NCBI GenBank assembly: GCA_037576195.1
Contig: CM075103.1
Span: 6,138,001-6,202,000 of the forward strand
DNA: 64,000 nucleotides
Direction of reading: 5' to 3'
Origin: Phytoseiulus persimilis
Lineage: Eukaryota; Arthropoda; Arachnida; Mesostigmata; Phytoseiidae
Shown here: positions 52,617 through 64,000 of the stretch, piece by piece
How positions within the stretch are numbered: the first letter of the stretch is position 1
Layout of the letters: each line of letters begins with the position of its first letter
Position numbers and translations under genes: made by a program
The notes under the pieces: generated by a model
Database searches by the model: none
Told to the model about the DNA's origin: nothing
What the model saw: only the letters and a program-made list of their open reading frames with translations

Positions 52617-53625
52617 GGATGGGCCCGAAACGCGCGGAACGGGGTGCAAATCGCTGTCACACTGGTGAGCGGTTGATATGGAACACCCTTTTTACAGAAT
52701 GCCGCGAGTCTCATTCCGAAAAATCATTGGATTCGAACTCTATTGCGAGTGGACAGACGGGGATCACCTTCCATGTGAAGGTGGAAAAAATGAAAATGAT
52801 GCAGTTCGATCCGCCCCAATATATCCGAGCTTCCGTCGAGTGCTTGCTGAGAGAGGTCAGCTGAATAAAGGGATGCTCTGACCATCAGATGGCATCGGTT
52901 CCGGGCTCGCCTCGCTTGCTCGTTCGAAAACGAGACTCTTCGAACAGTTGGAACATTTCTCAGTCGGGGAGCTCCAATAACTATTTCTGTGTAGCTCGAG
53001 TTAGACGGGTGAAGCGATTCTAGGCATCGTCAGTAATTCCTGTGAGCCAACTTTCTCCATCATGTACCGAGAACGTTGACAACGGATGCGAATTCGAGAT
53101 ACCTCCGAACGCCCAACGTCCGATTCAGACTCATGGCTCTTCCGCAGCAACTCAGCGATTCGTCGAGCAGACTTGCTCAATCCCGGAAGAGGGCATTTCG
53201 AAGATGGTTCGAAACAGTGTACCCTCCGGGGCGCCTAATCTCTAAGCTGGAGATCAAAGAAGGCAAGCTGAGATATCGGCAAGCTGTAGGGTAATAAGGC
53301 TTCAGATTCATCTCATGATGGAATATACGGAATATGAACCTCCTTGTGCCAAGTGTGGCTTGCATGACCATCCAAGCTCTAGTGACCATACGAAGCTCGT
53401 CATCTATCGATCGTCCAACCTCTGGGGGATAGATATATCGAAAGACTGGTTGACTTCGCAGTAGCATGAGTCTCATCGATTGCAGTGACTGAAGTCGGAG
53501 GCTCCAGGAGCAGCCTCACATTGGCGGGGGAACAATTTCAATACAGTGAGGCAGGAGCTGGAGACCAGCTCAAGTAAATTCCACTACTCGTAACTGCGGA
53601 GCAACCGATCTCGTAGGATTTGGTT
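52617..53625. repeat. Duplicated H2A-flanking spacer, copy 2
   Basis: The counterpart of 36228-37230. Here it is preceded by ordinary spacer rather than by an H2A fragment. A 186-codon ORF (52304-52864) overlaps its start, but it is disrupted in copy 1 and has no recognisable domain. Confidence 0.85.
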
Positions 53626-53641
53626 GGCCCTGAAAAGGGCC
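53626..53641 (-). promoter_or_regulatory. Histone 3' stem-loop, H2A unit 5
   Basis: Minus GGCCCT-TTTC-AGGGCC, with GAGATC (53607-53612) 13 nt downstream. Confidence 0.95.
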
Positions 53642-53667
53642 GTTTTTCGTGACTCGAGCGACGATGC

Positions 53668-54245
<578 letters not shown>

Positions 54246-54620
54246 ATGCCGCCCGCAGCGAGTGGAAAGGCCGTGAAGAAGGCCGGCAAGGCCCAGAAGA
54301 ACGTCCGTGCCACGGACAAGAAGAAAAAGAAGCGCAGGAGGAAGGAGTCTTTCTCGATCTACATCTACAAGGTTTTGAAGCAAGTTCACCCCGACACCGG
54401 TATCTCATCGAAGGCCATGTCGATCATGAACTCGTTCGTCAACGACATCTTCGAGCGCATCGCCGCCGAGGCTTCTCGTCTCTCCCACTACAACAAGAGG
54501 TCCACAATCACCTCTCGGGAGATCCAGACCGCTGTGAGGCTCCTCCTCCCCGGAGAGTTGGCCAAGCACGCCGTCTCTGAAGGAACAAAGGCTGTCACCA
54601 AGTACACCTCCTCCAAGTAG
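54246..54620 (+). CDS. His2B: Histone H2B, unit 5
   Basis: 124 aa, identical protein. DNA is closest to units 3 and 4 at the start (AAGGTTTTGAAG) but uses ACCGGTATCTCATCGAAG in the middle, closer to unit 2. Confidence 0.98.
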   Translation: MPPAASGKAVKKAGKAQKNVRATDKKKKKRRRKESFSIYIYKVLKQVHPDTGISSKAMSIMNSFVNDIFERIAAEASRLSHYNKRSTITSREIQTAVRLLLPGELAKHAVSEGTKAVTKYTSSK

Positions 54621-54650
54621 ACTCATCCTAGGCGCTCCGCCAAAAAAAAA

Positions 54651-54666
54651 GGCCCTTTTCAGGGCC
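54651..54666 (+). promoter_or_regulatory. Histone 3' stem-loop, H2B unit 5
   Basis: GGCCCT-TTTC-AGGGCC, with AAGATC (54679-54684) 12 nt downstream. Confidence 0.95.
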
Positions 54667-54684
54667 GCCAAACCTTGAAAGATC

Positions 54685-55941
54685 GATCTCTCCCATTGAG
54701 TTTCCTGCGAGGTTGTAGGCGATGATGCAGAACGAGAGTACTGTCGAACAGTTTACATGTCAAGATGGCTTCTGCCCTCCTAGTTAGCCTATGTACCAGA
54801 TATCGCTTGAACTCAGTGTTCGGCAATGGCATCTCGGGATTATTTCACAAGGTTATCCCATTGGAGAGAGGCAGAATTTAATTCCGATCAGATAACGGAG
54901 CCTTCGCTCGGATTGATTTCACCGCCAGCTCTCGGCTACGGACTGTCCGTCTTCATAAACTTGTGGGCAGTTGACCTACTGACCCAAAACCGCGGCGCGA
55001 TTTCGTGGGGAGCCCGCAGTCTCGAGAGTCGAATCTTCTACAGGCATTCCGCCTTCGAGGCCATCCCGATTGGATCGTTCAATTGTTTCTCGAAGATCAT
55101 CTTGCTCATCAGAGAAATAAATGTTCGCATTGCGGTACAAGCTGCCCCTCCTCGACTTTCAGCAGAAGCGTTGAGCCCATACAAGCGCATTCTCTTAGTT
55201 TTGATCCTTCCGCTGATACAGTGAGGGCACCCGCCCCATTTCTAAATTGTTCGCCGTGATGTCCTGGAGCAGGGAACGCAAACCTTCGCCAACATCGGCC
55301 GATTCCTGGAGGGAAGATGAGTGAATCTCCGACATGAATGTCGATCGAGAGCTTTGCGCCATCAGAGATGTACTTTCGAGACGAAATGCAATGAGCTGGG
55401 GTTTCCGGGTGAAGCACACCCCGACGCGAGACGCATCTGTGGTCAGGCTCGACCTGGATCCAATCAGGGAGCCTGGGAAACTGAATCAGCGATGGAGTCC
55501 GAGCAAGGCCCGACCAAGTTTTGGATGACTGAATGCATCTGTAGTCTGGTGATGAGTCCAGTTTTCCCGCGCATGAGTACCCACGTTCCACATACTTTCT
55601 ATTTTCCAAGAGGTCTATCGAGGACCCATCACTCCGGATTTCAGTGATGGAAGGGCGTACCCTCATGTTCCTCCCGATTCCCAGCGAGTACGCCTCTATT
55701 AGGGACAGCCGGTCCAACGGAGAATGCCATCCAAACAGAGAGCACCGTGCACCGGAAGCCTGTGCCCCTGGAGAAAGCGACCGAACTCCGTGGGTCGTAG
55801 CCTCACTGCATTGAGCGGTCATATTTATTCTACCCTGAAAAAAACGGCCGAGCTTCATCTCTCACCCTGCTCCGAAAGTATGGCTCGTTGTGTTCTCAAT
55901 ATCTACGACTCCAATGATGTCATGATCCTCCAAAACTTGGT
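54685..55941. other. Spacer H2B-H3, unit 5
   Basis: Homologous in part to 49.4-50.2 kb. A 249-codon minus ORF (55109-55858) is open here, but the homologous unit 4 spacer is not open, and no domain is recognisable. I treat it as non-coding. Confidence 0.5.
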
Positions 55942-55957
55942 GGCCCTGAGAAGGGCC
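55942..55957 (-). promoter_or_regulatory. Histone 3' stem-loop, H3 unit 5
   Basis: Minus GGCCCT-TCTC-AGGGCC, with AGGATC (55924-55929) 12 nt downstream. Confidence 0.95.
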
Positions 55958-55989
55958 GTTTTTTCTGTCGGATCAGTGGGGCGAATCAC

Positions 55990-57437
<1,448 letters not shown>

Positions 57438-57476
57438 GCGATCATCAGCCGAACGACTGTCGCCACCGAAAAAAAC

Positions 57477-57492
57477 GGCCCTTCTAAGGGCC
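57477..57492 (+). promoter_or_regulatory. Histone 3' stem-loop, H4 unit 5, variant loop
   Basis: GGCCCT-TCTA-AGGGCC. The last loop base is A where the other 17 have C. GAGATC (57505-57510) lies 12 nt downstream. Confidence 0.93.
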
Positions 57493-57689
57493 ACTCAACA
57501 TCACGAGATCCAGCTGCACTCAGCGAGCTGTCGCATATACTTCAGACGTTTCCGTGCACTCGTCTGGTGCCGTCCTTGGTCGTGTTATTGTAAGACGATG
57601 GCTGCCTGAATGCTGTTCCCCATTCCGTAGATCAATCTTTTCAATAGGACTCACTATGTGGGACTCGGTCGCTGGTGTATACCCTGGAT

Positions 57690-58690
57690 GCCGAAAAATC
57701 GAGCCAGAAATGCATGAAGCCGAAAAATCGAGCCCGAAAAGCATGAAGCCGAAAGGCATGAAGTTGAAGAGCGTGAAGCCGAAAACCTCCTCTCCCAACA
57801 GCGGAGCGGTCGATACTGGTTTAGCGGGGAGGAATTGCACCTTCGTTATGCTCAGCCTACCTACTTCTTCTGCCTCGCTTACGTCCTCGCTGTTCCGCAT
57901 CTACGGTCCCTAGTTCGAACTGACCAAAGGTGTAGCTGCTACGGGAAGCAATCTGCTGAACGCGAATCTTGAAGTTTCCGAGGTCAACTCGCTAGAGCTG
58001 AAGAGGAATCTTCACCTCCAGCTCGAGTACTATTCGCAGAATACGCCGTTACAACAGCTTGTTCTTCCCCACCGAAAAGGGAAAACCGGCATGGAAACCC
58101 TCTTCCGCGGTCACAGTACATCCGCTGCCTGTTGAAGGCTCAGATGAACTCGACTGAACCGGAATCCGCGTTTGTCAGCTCCACTCGCAGTAGTACGATC
58201 AGTCCCTAGAGCATCTACAAAGATCGCCCGCAATCCGGCAGACGAGTCATACGTTCCTATTAAACGGACCATCAGTTCCTACGGCGTCAATGATTTGACG
58301 ATGATGAGATGGAGGCGCCCCTGACCCAGGACAACACTCAAACCCAGGATGAGCGCGCAGGGGCGCTTTGCGTGCCTAGAAGAATGATCCATTCCCGTAA
58401 ATGGACATGCTGATGAAAAGCGCTCGTGCGAAATGTCCTATATCAGAGAGCGAATCGGGAAAAAGGTTCTTTCATCGTTTCGCCGTGCTCTGGAGTAATA
58501 CTGAGCCGTTGTCATCATTTCATCCGAGAACGTCTCCCAGTCGTTCCGAATGAGTCTCACAAAGGTATAGATCGACGAAACGATACAGAAATCCCATCCC
58601 GCCAAACCAGTCCCGAACACTCCGCCGTTGGGAGAGGAGGTTTCCGGCTTCATGCTTTTCGGGCTCGAATTTTCGGCTTGTCGGACCTTG
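57690..58690. mobile_element. Foldback-type element with GAGCCCGAAAAGC arrays
   Basis: The left arm (about 57690-57870) has repeated TCGAGCCCGAAAA and GCATGAAGCCGAAA words followed by CCTCCTCTCCCAAC. The right arm (about 58564-58690) is the reverse complement of the same block. The 0.7-kb centre has no supported gene. Confidence 0.6.
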
Positions 58691-60800
58691 ACCCGGTCGT
58701 TCCTGAGCGTATTCATATTCACACCCTCGGTACATTCGCTGACGCACGGGACTGGAGTTATCGAGGATCCCTCTCAGGTACGCTGTATAGTGGCAGGATA
58801 CTGGGCCCGGCAGCGGAAGACAACAGGCTCGTGGAGGTAGGGCTGACGCACGCACGGTGCTATGCTCCAAAAGTAGCGCTATAGTGCAGCAACCACCGAT
58901 CGCTGTGGATGCTGTGTGTCACGACAAGAGCATAATCATTCCGAGTATTCCGGCGGAAAGCTTTCGAATTTCTCCGCGATCGCCTCCTTCTAGTGGGCGA
59001 GATCCTGTCCGAGTTCGACCCCACTTGCAGCCCTGGTGTTTTGCGACCTGCAGCTTGATCTTGACGCCTTCCGATTCGATTCACGAGAAATGGGACCATT
59101 TTCATGCCACCTGGGCCGAACAATTCCGACAAGGCGAGTTACATTAAGCACGTGGCGGTGATTCGAATTCTCGCTTTGATTGGATGCAGGGGCGTAACTG
59201 TGCGAATTGCCGCCCCCAGCGAAACTTGCAGAGGTGTTTACCCGAAATTCCGGAAATCCTTTCCGCCCCATAGTACATCAACCGAGGCTTCTATGCAGAG
59301 CGCGGATTCCAGCAATGGAAGTAGATTCTAAGGCGCTAACTTGCACCGATAGATCCGAAACGATTCAGATGTCGAAGCTGTGAGTTCCTCGAGTCCGGTT
59401 CTCGCTGGTCGCGAGGACATTGAACGAGCCGAAAGCTCGAAACGTTCGAGATTTCCCGACGGTTGGGAACAACTTTCGAGATTCTGGACCCCAACCCTTG
59501 AAGATTCCTGGTACGCGTCCCCTAAAGTTATCGACAACGCTCTTGTGCGTGACCACGTGCAGCCGAATATGAGGGAGAGATGCAAAAGCCTCGGCACGGA
59601 ATGTAGAGAGTGTATTATTCCACTCCCACTGCGTTTTCAGACGTCGTGATGTATCTTGAAGACTCAAGCCACTGAGCTCGGAAAACAACTTTCTGTAGCT
59701 GTTTTCTCTCGATTTCGAACTCCCCCTCATTGCAGTTGAGATGGTCAGGTTCTATATACTATACTGTGGTATCAACTAAGTCAGCTCCTCCGCAGATTCA
59801 CACTCCGCGCCAATTGAATCAACGGAAGCTTTTATCACGCCGATCTGGAACCAATTCCAAGATAGACGGAGGAGCTCTAATATAGTAGCTTTCCACCACA
59901 ACGAGCTCCCTCGAGCTTGTTCCGTTGTTTTCACTCTTTCCGTTACTTTTCAAAACATTGGGCTCAAGTTCAGACTCAGGTCGTTTAAGCTACTTGGAGA
60001 GTTTCTTGCGGGAAATGATCTATTGACTGGGATCGTTCAGTGCAGTGAGCTGGACAGGAGTGCTCTCCAAAACTTCCTCCCACCTAACACCATGGTATGA
60101 TGATCCAATTATCGGTGGGATGTCAAGAAGGCCAAAGGAGGCCATCAATCGCTTCTCAGCCCTGACGCAGTGGCTCTCAGTTGTTATGCGCGAACCCCGG
60201 GGAGCTCACGGAGCGGATCCTGGAACTTCGGGAGAGTTCAACCATTGAACTGAGCTCGTCAGTGGACATCAAATCAACATGAATACGAGACCCGGAAACA
60301 GGATCGGAGAGAGTTTCGAAACCGTTCGAACTTGAACCGGATCCCGTAAGGAACTGAGCGTGCGCCTCACGTCCAAGTTCACAAAAATCGAGTCTGGCCG
60401 GAATCCTTAGCTGAGTCCGTTACGATTCAGATGAAGACCAAGTGCAGAGCGATCGGAGTCCAGAGGCCGGAGATCGATCCACAGAGAGAAATAGCAGCGG
60501 CTTGACGGATATGAATATATGTTTTTTCTTTCGAACAGTTACATCCGACAATCAATGTTCCTTTCACAACATGATCCAGCGCTAAGAAGCCACGCCGCGA
60601 AATTCATCCAAACAGTACGCTTCTCTACAGAATCAAACGACACAATTTATGTTAATCGTAATGATCGAAAGTATTTCGACGTCCCGAAACGGGCTTTTAT
60701 CGTTGTTGAACCTGGTGTTCGCGAAGCGATTCAGGATGGACTCTCTCTCGGACTTCAAAACCAGCGAAGACCGATTCGATTGCCCATCGTCCGGAGCACG
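58691..60800. other. Spacer between histone array and vasa
   Basis: No gene supported. 59275-59400 is the H4-downstream spacer also found at 51720-51840. A CATAAA on the minus strand (60646-60651) about 150 nt past the vasa stop is a possible weak poly(A) signal. Confidence 0.45.
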
Positions 60801-63800
60801 CTAGTTGCCCCAGGCGCTCTCTTCGTTGCCCCAACCTTCTCCATCCTCATCGCCGCCCTGTCGGGGAGAAAGTGATGACTCAGAGATCGAAGCGAATTCG
60901 CCTGCGGGGGAAATTGAATGCAGATCGGAAACGAGTCTCGAAAAAGGGGGGATTAATAAGCAGAACTCACTTCGTCCATTCCGTAGCCACCGCTTGCTGC
61001 ATTCGAAATGAAATCTGGCACCGGCTGCTCACACTCATTGAGCACCTTGACGAGGTGTGGCGCCAGTGCAGCATCCTTGGACGGATCGAAGAACGACACC
61101 GCGTTGCCGGCGATACCGACTCGTCCTGTTCGACCGACACGATGGACGTACTTGTCGATGTCCTGGGGGAGGTCGAAGTTCACGACACTCCCGAGACCCT
61201 TGATGTCAAGACCTCTCGCGGCAACTTCCGTCGCGACCAGGACGGCGTGCTTGCCGCTCCTGAAAGTTCGCAGCGCTTCCTCGCGCTGCTGTTGATCGCG
61301 ACTCCCGTGCATTGTTGTCGAGCTGAATCCCGAGGAGCTCAGGTAGGTTCCGAGGATGTCGGCATCTTTCTTCTTCTCGACGAACACCATGACTTTTCCA
61401 GCGGCTCCCTGCCGGAGATTGTCGGCCTCATCGATTTTGCTCCCGGGGATTTGATTCAGGATGATTTTCAGAGCTTCTCTCTTGGCTTTGATGTCGGGTG
61501 TTTCGACGAAAGTCTGCGAGACGTCGGCGTTGACGCCGCCGAGTATTCCGACGACGACTTTGACGGCGTTCGGCTTCATCATCTGACGAGCGAGGCCTTC
61601 AACCTCGGAGAAAGTCGCCGAGAACATCAGCGTCTGGCGGTTCTCTTTCACCACCATCGTCTCGTGCTCGGCGAAGGCCTTGATGGCCTCCTGGAAGCCG
61701 TCGTCAAGCATTCTGTCGGCCTCATCCAGCACGAGGAACTTCACTTTGGCCAACGAAATCGTTTTGTCGTCAACGAACTGCTTGAGTCGACCGGGGACCG
61801 CGCACAGCACGTGCGTCCCGCTGCGGATCTGCTCGGCGTTGTAGCGAACCTGCGTGCCTCCGTAGGCCGGGGAGATCCCGATGCGCCGCGGATTCTCTTC
61901 AGAGAACAGTCTGAAGTGTTCGTAGAGTTGGACGCAGAGTTCTCTCGTCGGCGAGAGAACTATGACGAGCGGGCTCTGGGTGCGCTGGCCGCGGATGGCC
62001 TCGCGCTCCGGGAGCTCGGGGTCGTTCATGATACTGTGCAGGATTGGCAGAATGAAGGCGGCGGATTTGCCGGACCCGGTCTGTGAGCAGGCGATGAGGT
62101 CCCGCCCTGCGGCGATGATCGGGATGCAGAACTTCTGAATCGGGGTCGGCGCCGTGAACCTGAGTTTCGTCTCGATTTTTTCCATGAGCGACTCGGAGAG
62201 CCCGGCTTCTGCGAAGCTGTTGATGGGCTGCTCGAACTGGGGGTCGCTCACTGTCACCGCCATGGTGTCGTAGCGGCTGATGTTCGCCTCGCTGTGCTGG
62301 AGCATTTCGAACGCCGCGTCCGTGACCTCCTCGCATGTCGGGATGTACGTGACTGGGGGCGGGAGGGGTAATCCGTCTTCTCCGAGCCGCTCGACGGGCT
62401 CGTTAGAGCAGCCCTCGGCTCGATGACCCTCTTGGCCGCACCGGTAACACTTCTCCGGTGGGAGCGTGGGGCACTCCCGCTTCGTGTGACCTTCCTCGTT
62501 GCAGTGTCGGCAGACTGGGAAGGAAGAACAGTTTCACAGCCTGACTCGACGCAGAGGCTTCTTCGGCCTCACTGTTGAAATACTGTTCGATGTGCCGAGG
62601 AGTGAACATGAGACTAACTCACCCATGCGCGACGGATTCGAGCAATCCCTCGACATATGCCCCTCCTCGCTGCAGTTACGACAAACTGCAATGAAGCACA
62701 GGTTAGAGGGAAACGACCGCTGCTCTGGCGCTGTCGTGGAGCCTACATATATCTTCGCTCGATCTGGCGGATGGAGAGGAATGCGGACGGATTCTTCGAG
62801 TACTCACCGAGGGGCGGAGCAGAGGGGCACTCGCGGGACATATGACCTACTTCGTTGCATTTCCGGCACGCTGGAAGTAGATGAAGATTCGAGTTCATCA
62901 GTATTTTCGGAGATTCCCGAGTAGAATGTAATGATAATGGAAAGATCTCCGGCAATCAGTTCAAACTCACTTATCGTAGATGGGTTTGGACAATCTCTCG
63001 CTATGTGGCCCTCCTCGTTACATTTTCGGCAGGCTGCGAAGGAAACGATAATGAAAACATCGGTTCCGAACGAGTACCATCTGAACCCAGGAGTTCCGAG
63101 CACGATCGGGATCTTGCAATGCACTTGGGCCCCTCGGAGGCCCCGGAGGGCCGAACGGAATTTCTTCAAAAACCGTCACTCACCCCTGGACTCCCCGCCC
63201 CCTGTATTGTTGGGGCATTCGGATTTCCGGTGACCTTCCTCGCCACATTTGAAGCACGCGTTTGGTTTCTTGTCCGGACACTCCCGGGAAAAATGGCCTT
63301 CTTTGCCGCAGTTGTGACAACCCCTGCCTCCACCGCCGCCACCGCCGCCGCCTCCGTAGCTGGCAGCGGCCTCGTACTCTGCGGCCGCGTCGTCATCCTG
63401 ACCCCATTCGTCTTCCGGTGTTTCACCATTTGTCCACCTGGAATCGGGGGAAACTTTTCCAGACTGAGCAAGCTTTTAATTTCGACGCTTGAATCGCGAG
63501 CGTCGAGTCTTCGGAAAGAACTATCCGGTCACATCTACGGAAATTGGAACGATTCCGTGCGATGAGGACTCGGCACCGCAATGTCGAAATCCTCGACGAA
63601 GTCAGGGAATTTCTCGGTTCTGAACTCGGCTCGACGACTCGAAACCAGGGGAACTCCCGTCAGATCGAAGGCAAAGTCACAGATTCTTCAGATCGGAATC
63701 GTCGCGCGGAGCCAGGACATCCGAGCCGTAGGCCTAACCACGCCGCCCAGCTTGAACCATCACGAACTTCGCACGAGGAGACGCCTGCAGGCAAAAGCAC

Positions 63801-64000
63801 GCGTTTCCAGTGCAGACCCGCACAATTGGCAATGAACCGAGGCGATGCCCGAGGAATGGGGTCGGAAATTCGTTTCTCGACGGAGACTTCGGGCCGTTTC
63901 CAGGCTCGCCACGTGAGAACATGACGATTCTCAAAAAGACCTCAATCGAACGGTTCGATCACTCGCTGCTCAGAATAGAAAAGATCTAAACTCACGTCAT
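60801..64000 (-). CDS. vas: Vasa, DEAD-box RNA helicase with seven zinc knuckles
   Basis: Vasa is an ATP-dependent RNA helicase of germ granules, required for germline development and piRNA-related RNA handling. Exons in transcript order: 64000-63996 (ATGAC, proposed), 63437-63184, 63033-62971, 62870-62808, 62685-62623, 62514-60971, 60857-60801. Phases fit and give 682 aa. Domains in order: an acidic start with EDEWGQDDD, a glycine run at about 30-41, and seven CX2CX4HX4C knuckles from about 42 to 195 (two in exon 2, one in each 63-nt exon, two at the start of exon 6). The helicase core follows from about 265: Q motif TAPTPIQ, motif I SQTGSGKS, PTREL, DEAD (LDEADRMLD), SAT (FSATF), RGLDI and HRVGRTGR. 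The tail is acidic, with tryptophans (EGWGNEESAWGN), as in Vasa. PL10/DDX3 relatives lack knuckles. Motif I has Ser for the usual Thr after GK. The 5-nt first exon rests only on phase and a GTGAGT donor. Confidence 0.93.

Noticed and set aside
52304..52864. 186-codon plus ORF
   Set aside because: It is disrupted in the otherwise near-identical copy at 36.2-36.5 kb and has no domain.
55109..55858. 249-codon minus ORF between H2B and H3 of unit 5
   Set aside because: The homologous spacer of unit 4 is not open in this frame; no motif or splice support.
60872..62086. 404-codon plus-strand ORF
   Set aside because: It is the antisense of the vasa helicase exon; the minus frame carries all DEAD-box motifs.

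Overview
The window is animal nuclear DNA, most likely from an arthropod and probably a mite or other chelicerate. Evidence: many-exon genes with short GT-AG introns; replication-dependent histone genes ending in the metazoan 3' stem-loop; a stoned locus (stonin family) laid out like the two-ORF stoned locus known from Drosophila; and a vasa helicase with CCHC zinc knuckles. My species guess (a phytoseiid mite such as Galendromus) is unverified inference.

Layout. 1-10.2 kb has no gene I can support, but holds a 1.3-kb hAT-like element (2040-3356) with a perfect 8-bp target-site duplication. 10.18-18.27 kb (+) is stoned: a small Stoned-A-like ORF followed after 48 nt by a 16-exon Stoned-B/stonin ORF. 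18.3-22 kb is mostly empty, with one possible membrane-protein exon on the minus strand. 22.1-57.5 kb is a histone array of five units: H2A(-)/H2B(+) divergent pairs and H3(-)/H4(+) divergent pairs. Unit 2 has only H2A/H2B. The total is 5 H2A, 5 H2B, 4 H3 and 4 H4, with identical predicted proteins within each class. I see no H1. A broken H2A 3' end lies at 36.1 kb and a tRNA-Leu(CAG) gene lies between H2B and H3 of unit 3. 60.8-64.0 kb (-) is vasa, whose proposed start codon is the last three bases of the window.

The spacers between histone units carry duplicated DNA and mobile elements: a nested pair of hAT-type elements (44.0-46.5 kb), a short MITE, several foldback-type elements whose arms are short repeats in inverted orientation, a 1.2-kb near-perfect palindrome (30.4-31.6 kb) and another element with long inverted termini (31.9-33.0 kb).

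Functionally, the histone genes supply core nucleosome proteins in S phase through shared divergent promoters and a common 3' processing signal. Here that signal is a stem-loop followed, 12-13 nt later, by a GATC-containing purine-rich element. stoned acts in synaptic-vesicle endocytosis with AP-2 and EH-domain proteins. vasa acts in germline RNA metabolism. No sequence link between these three loci is seen beyond adjacency. Exon boundaries were inferred by eye from splice signals and reading phase.
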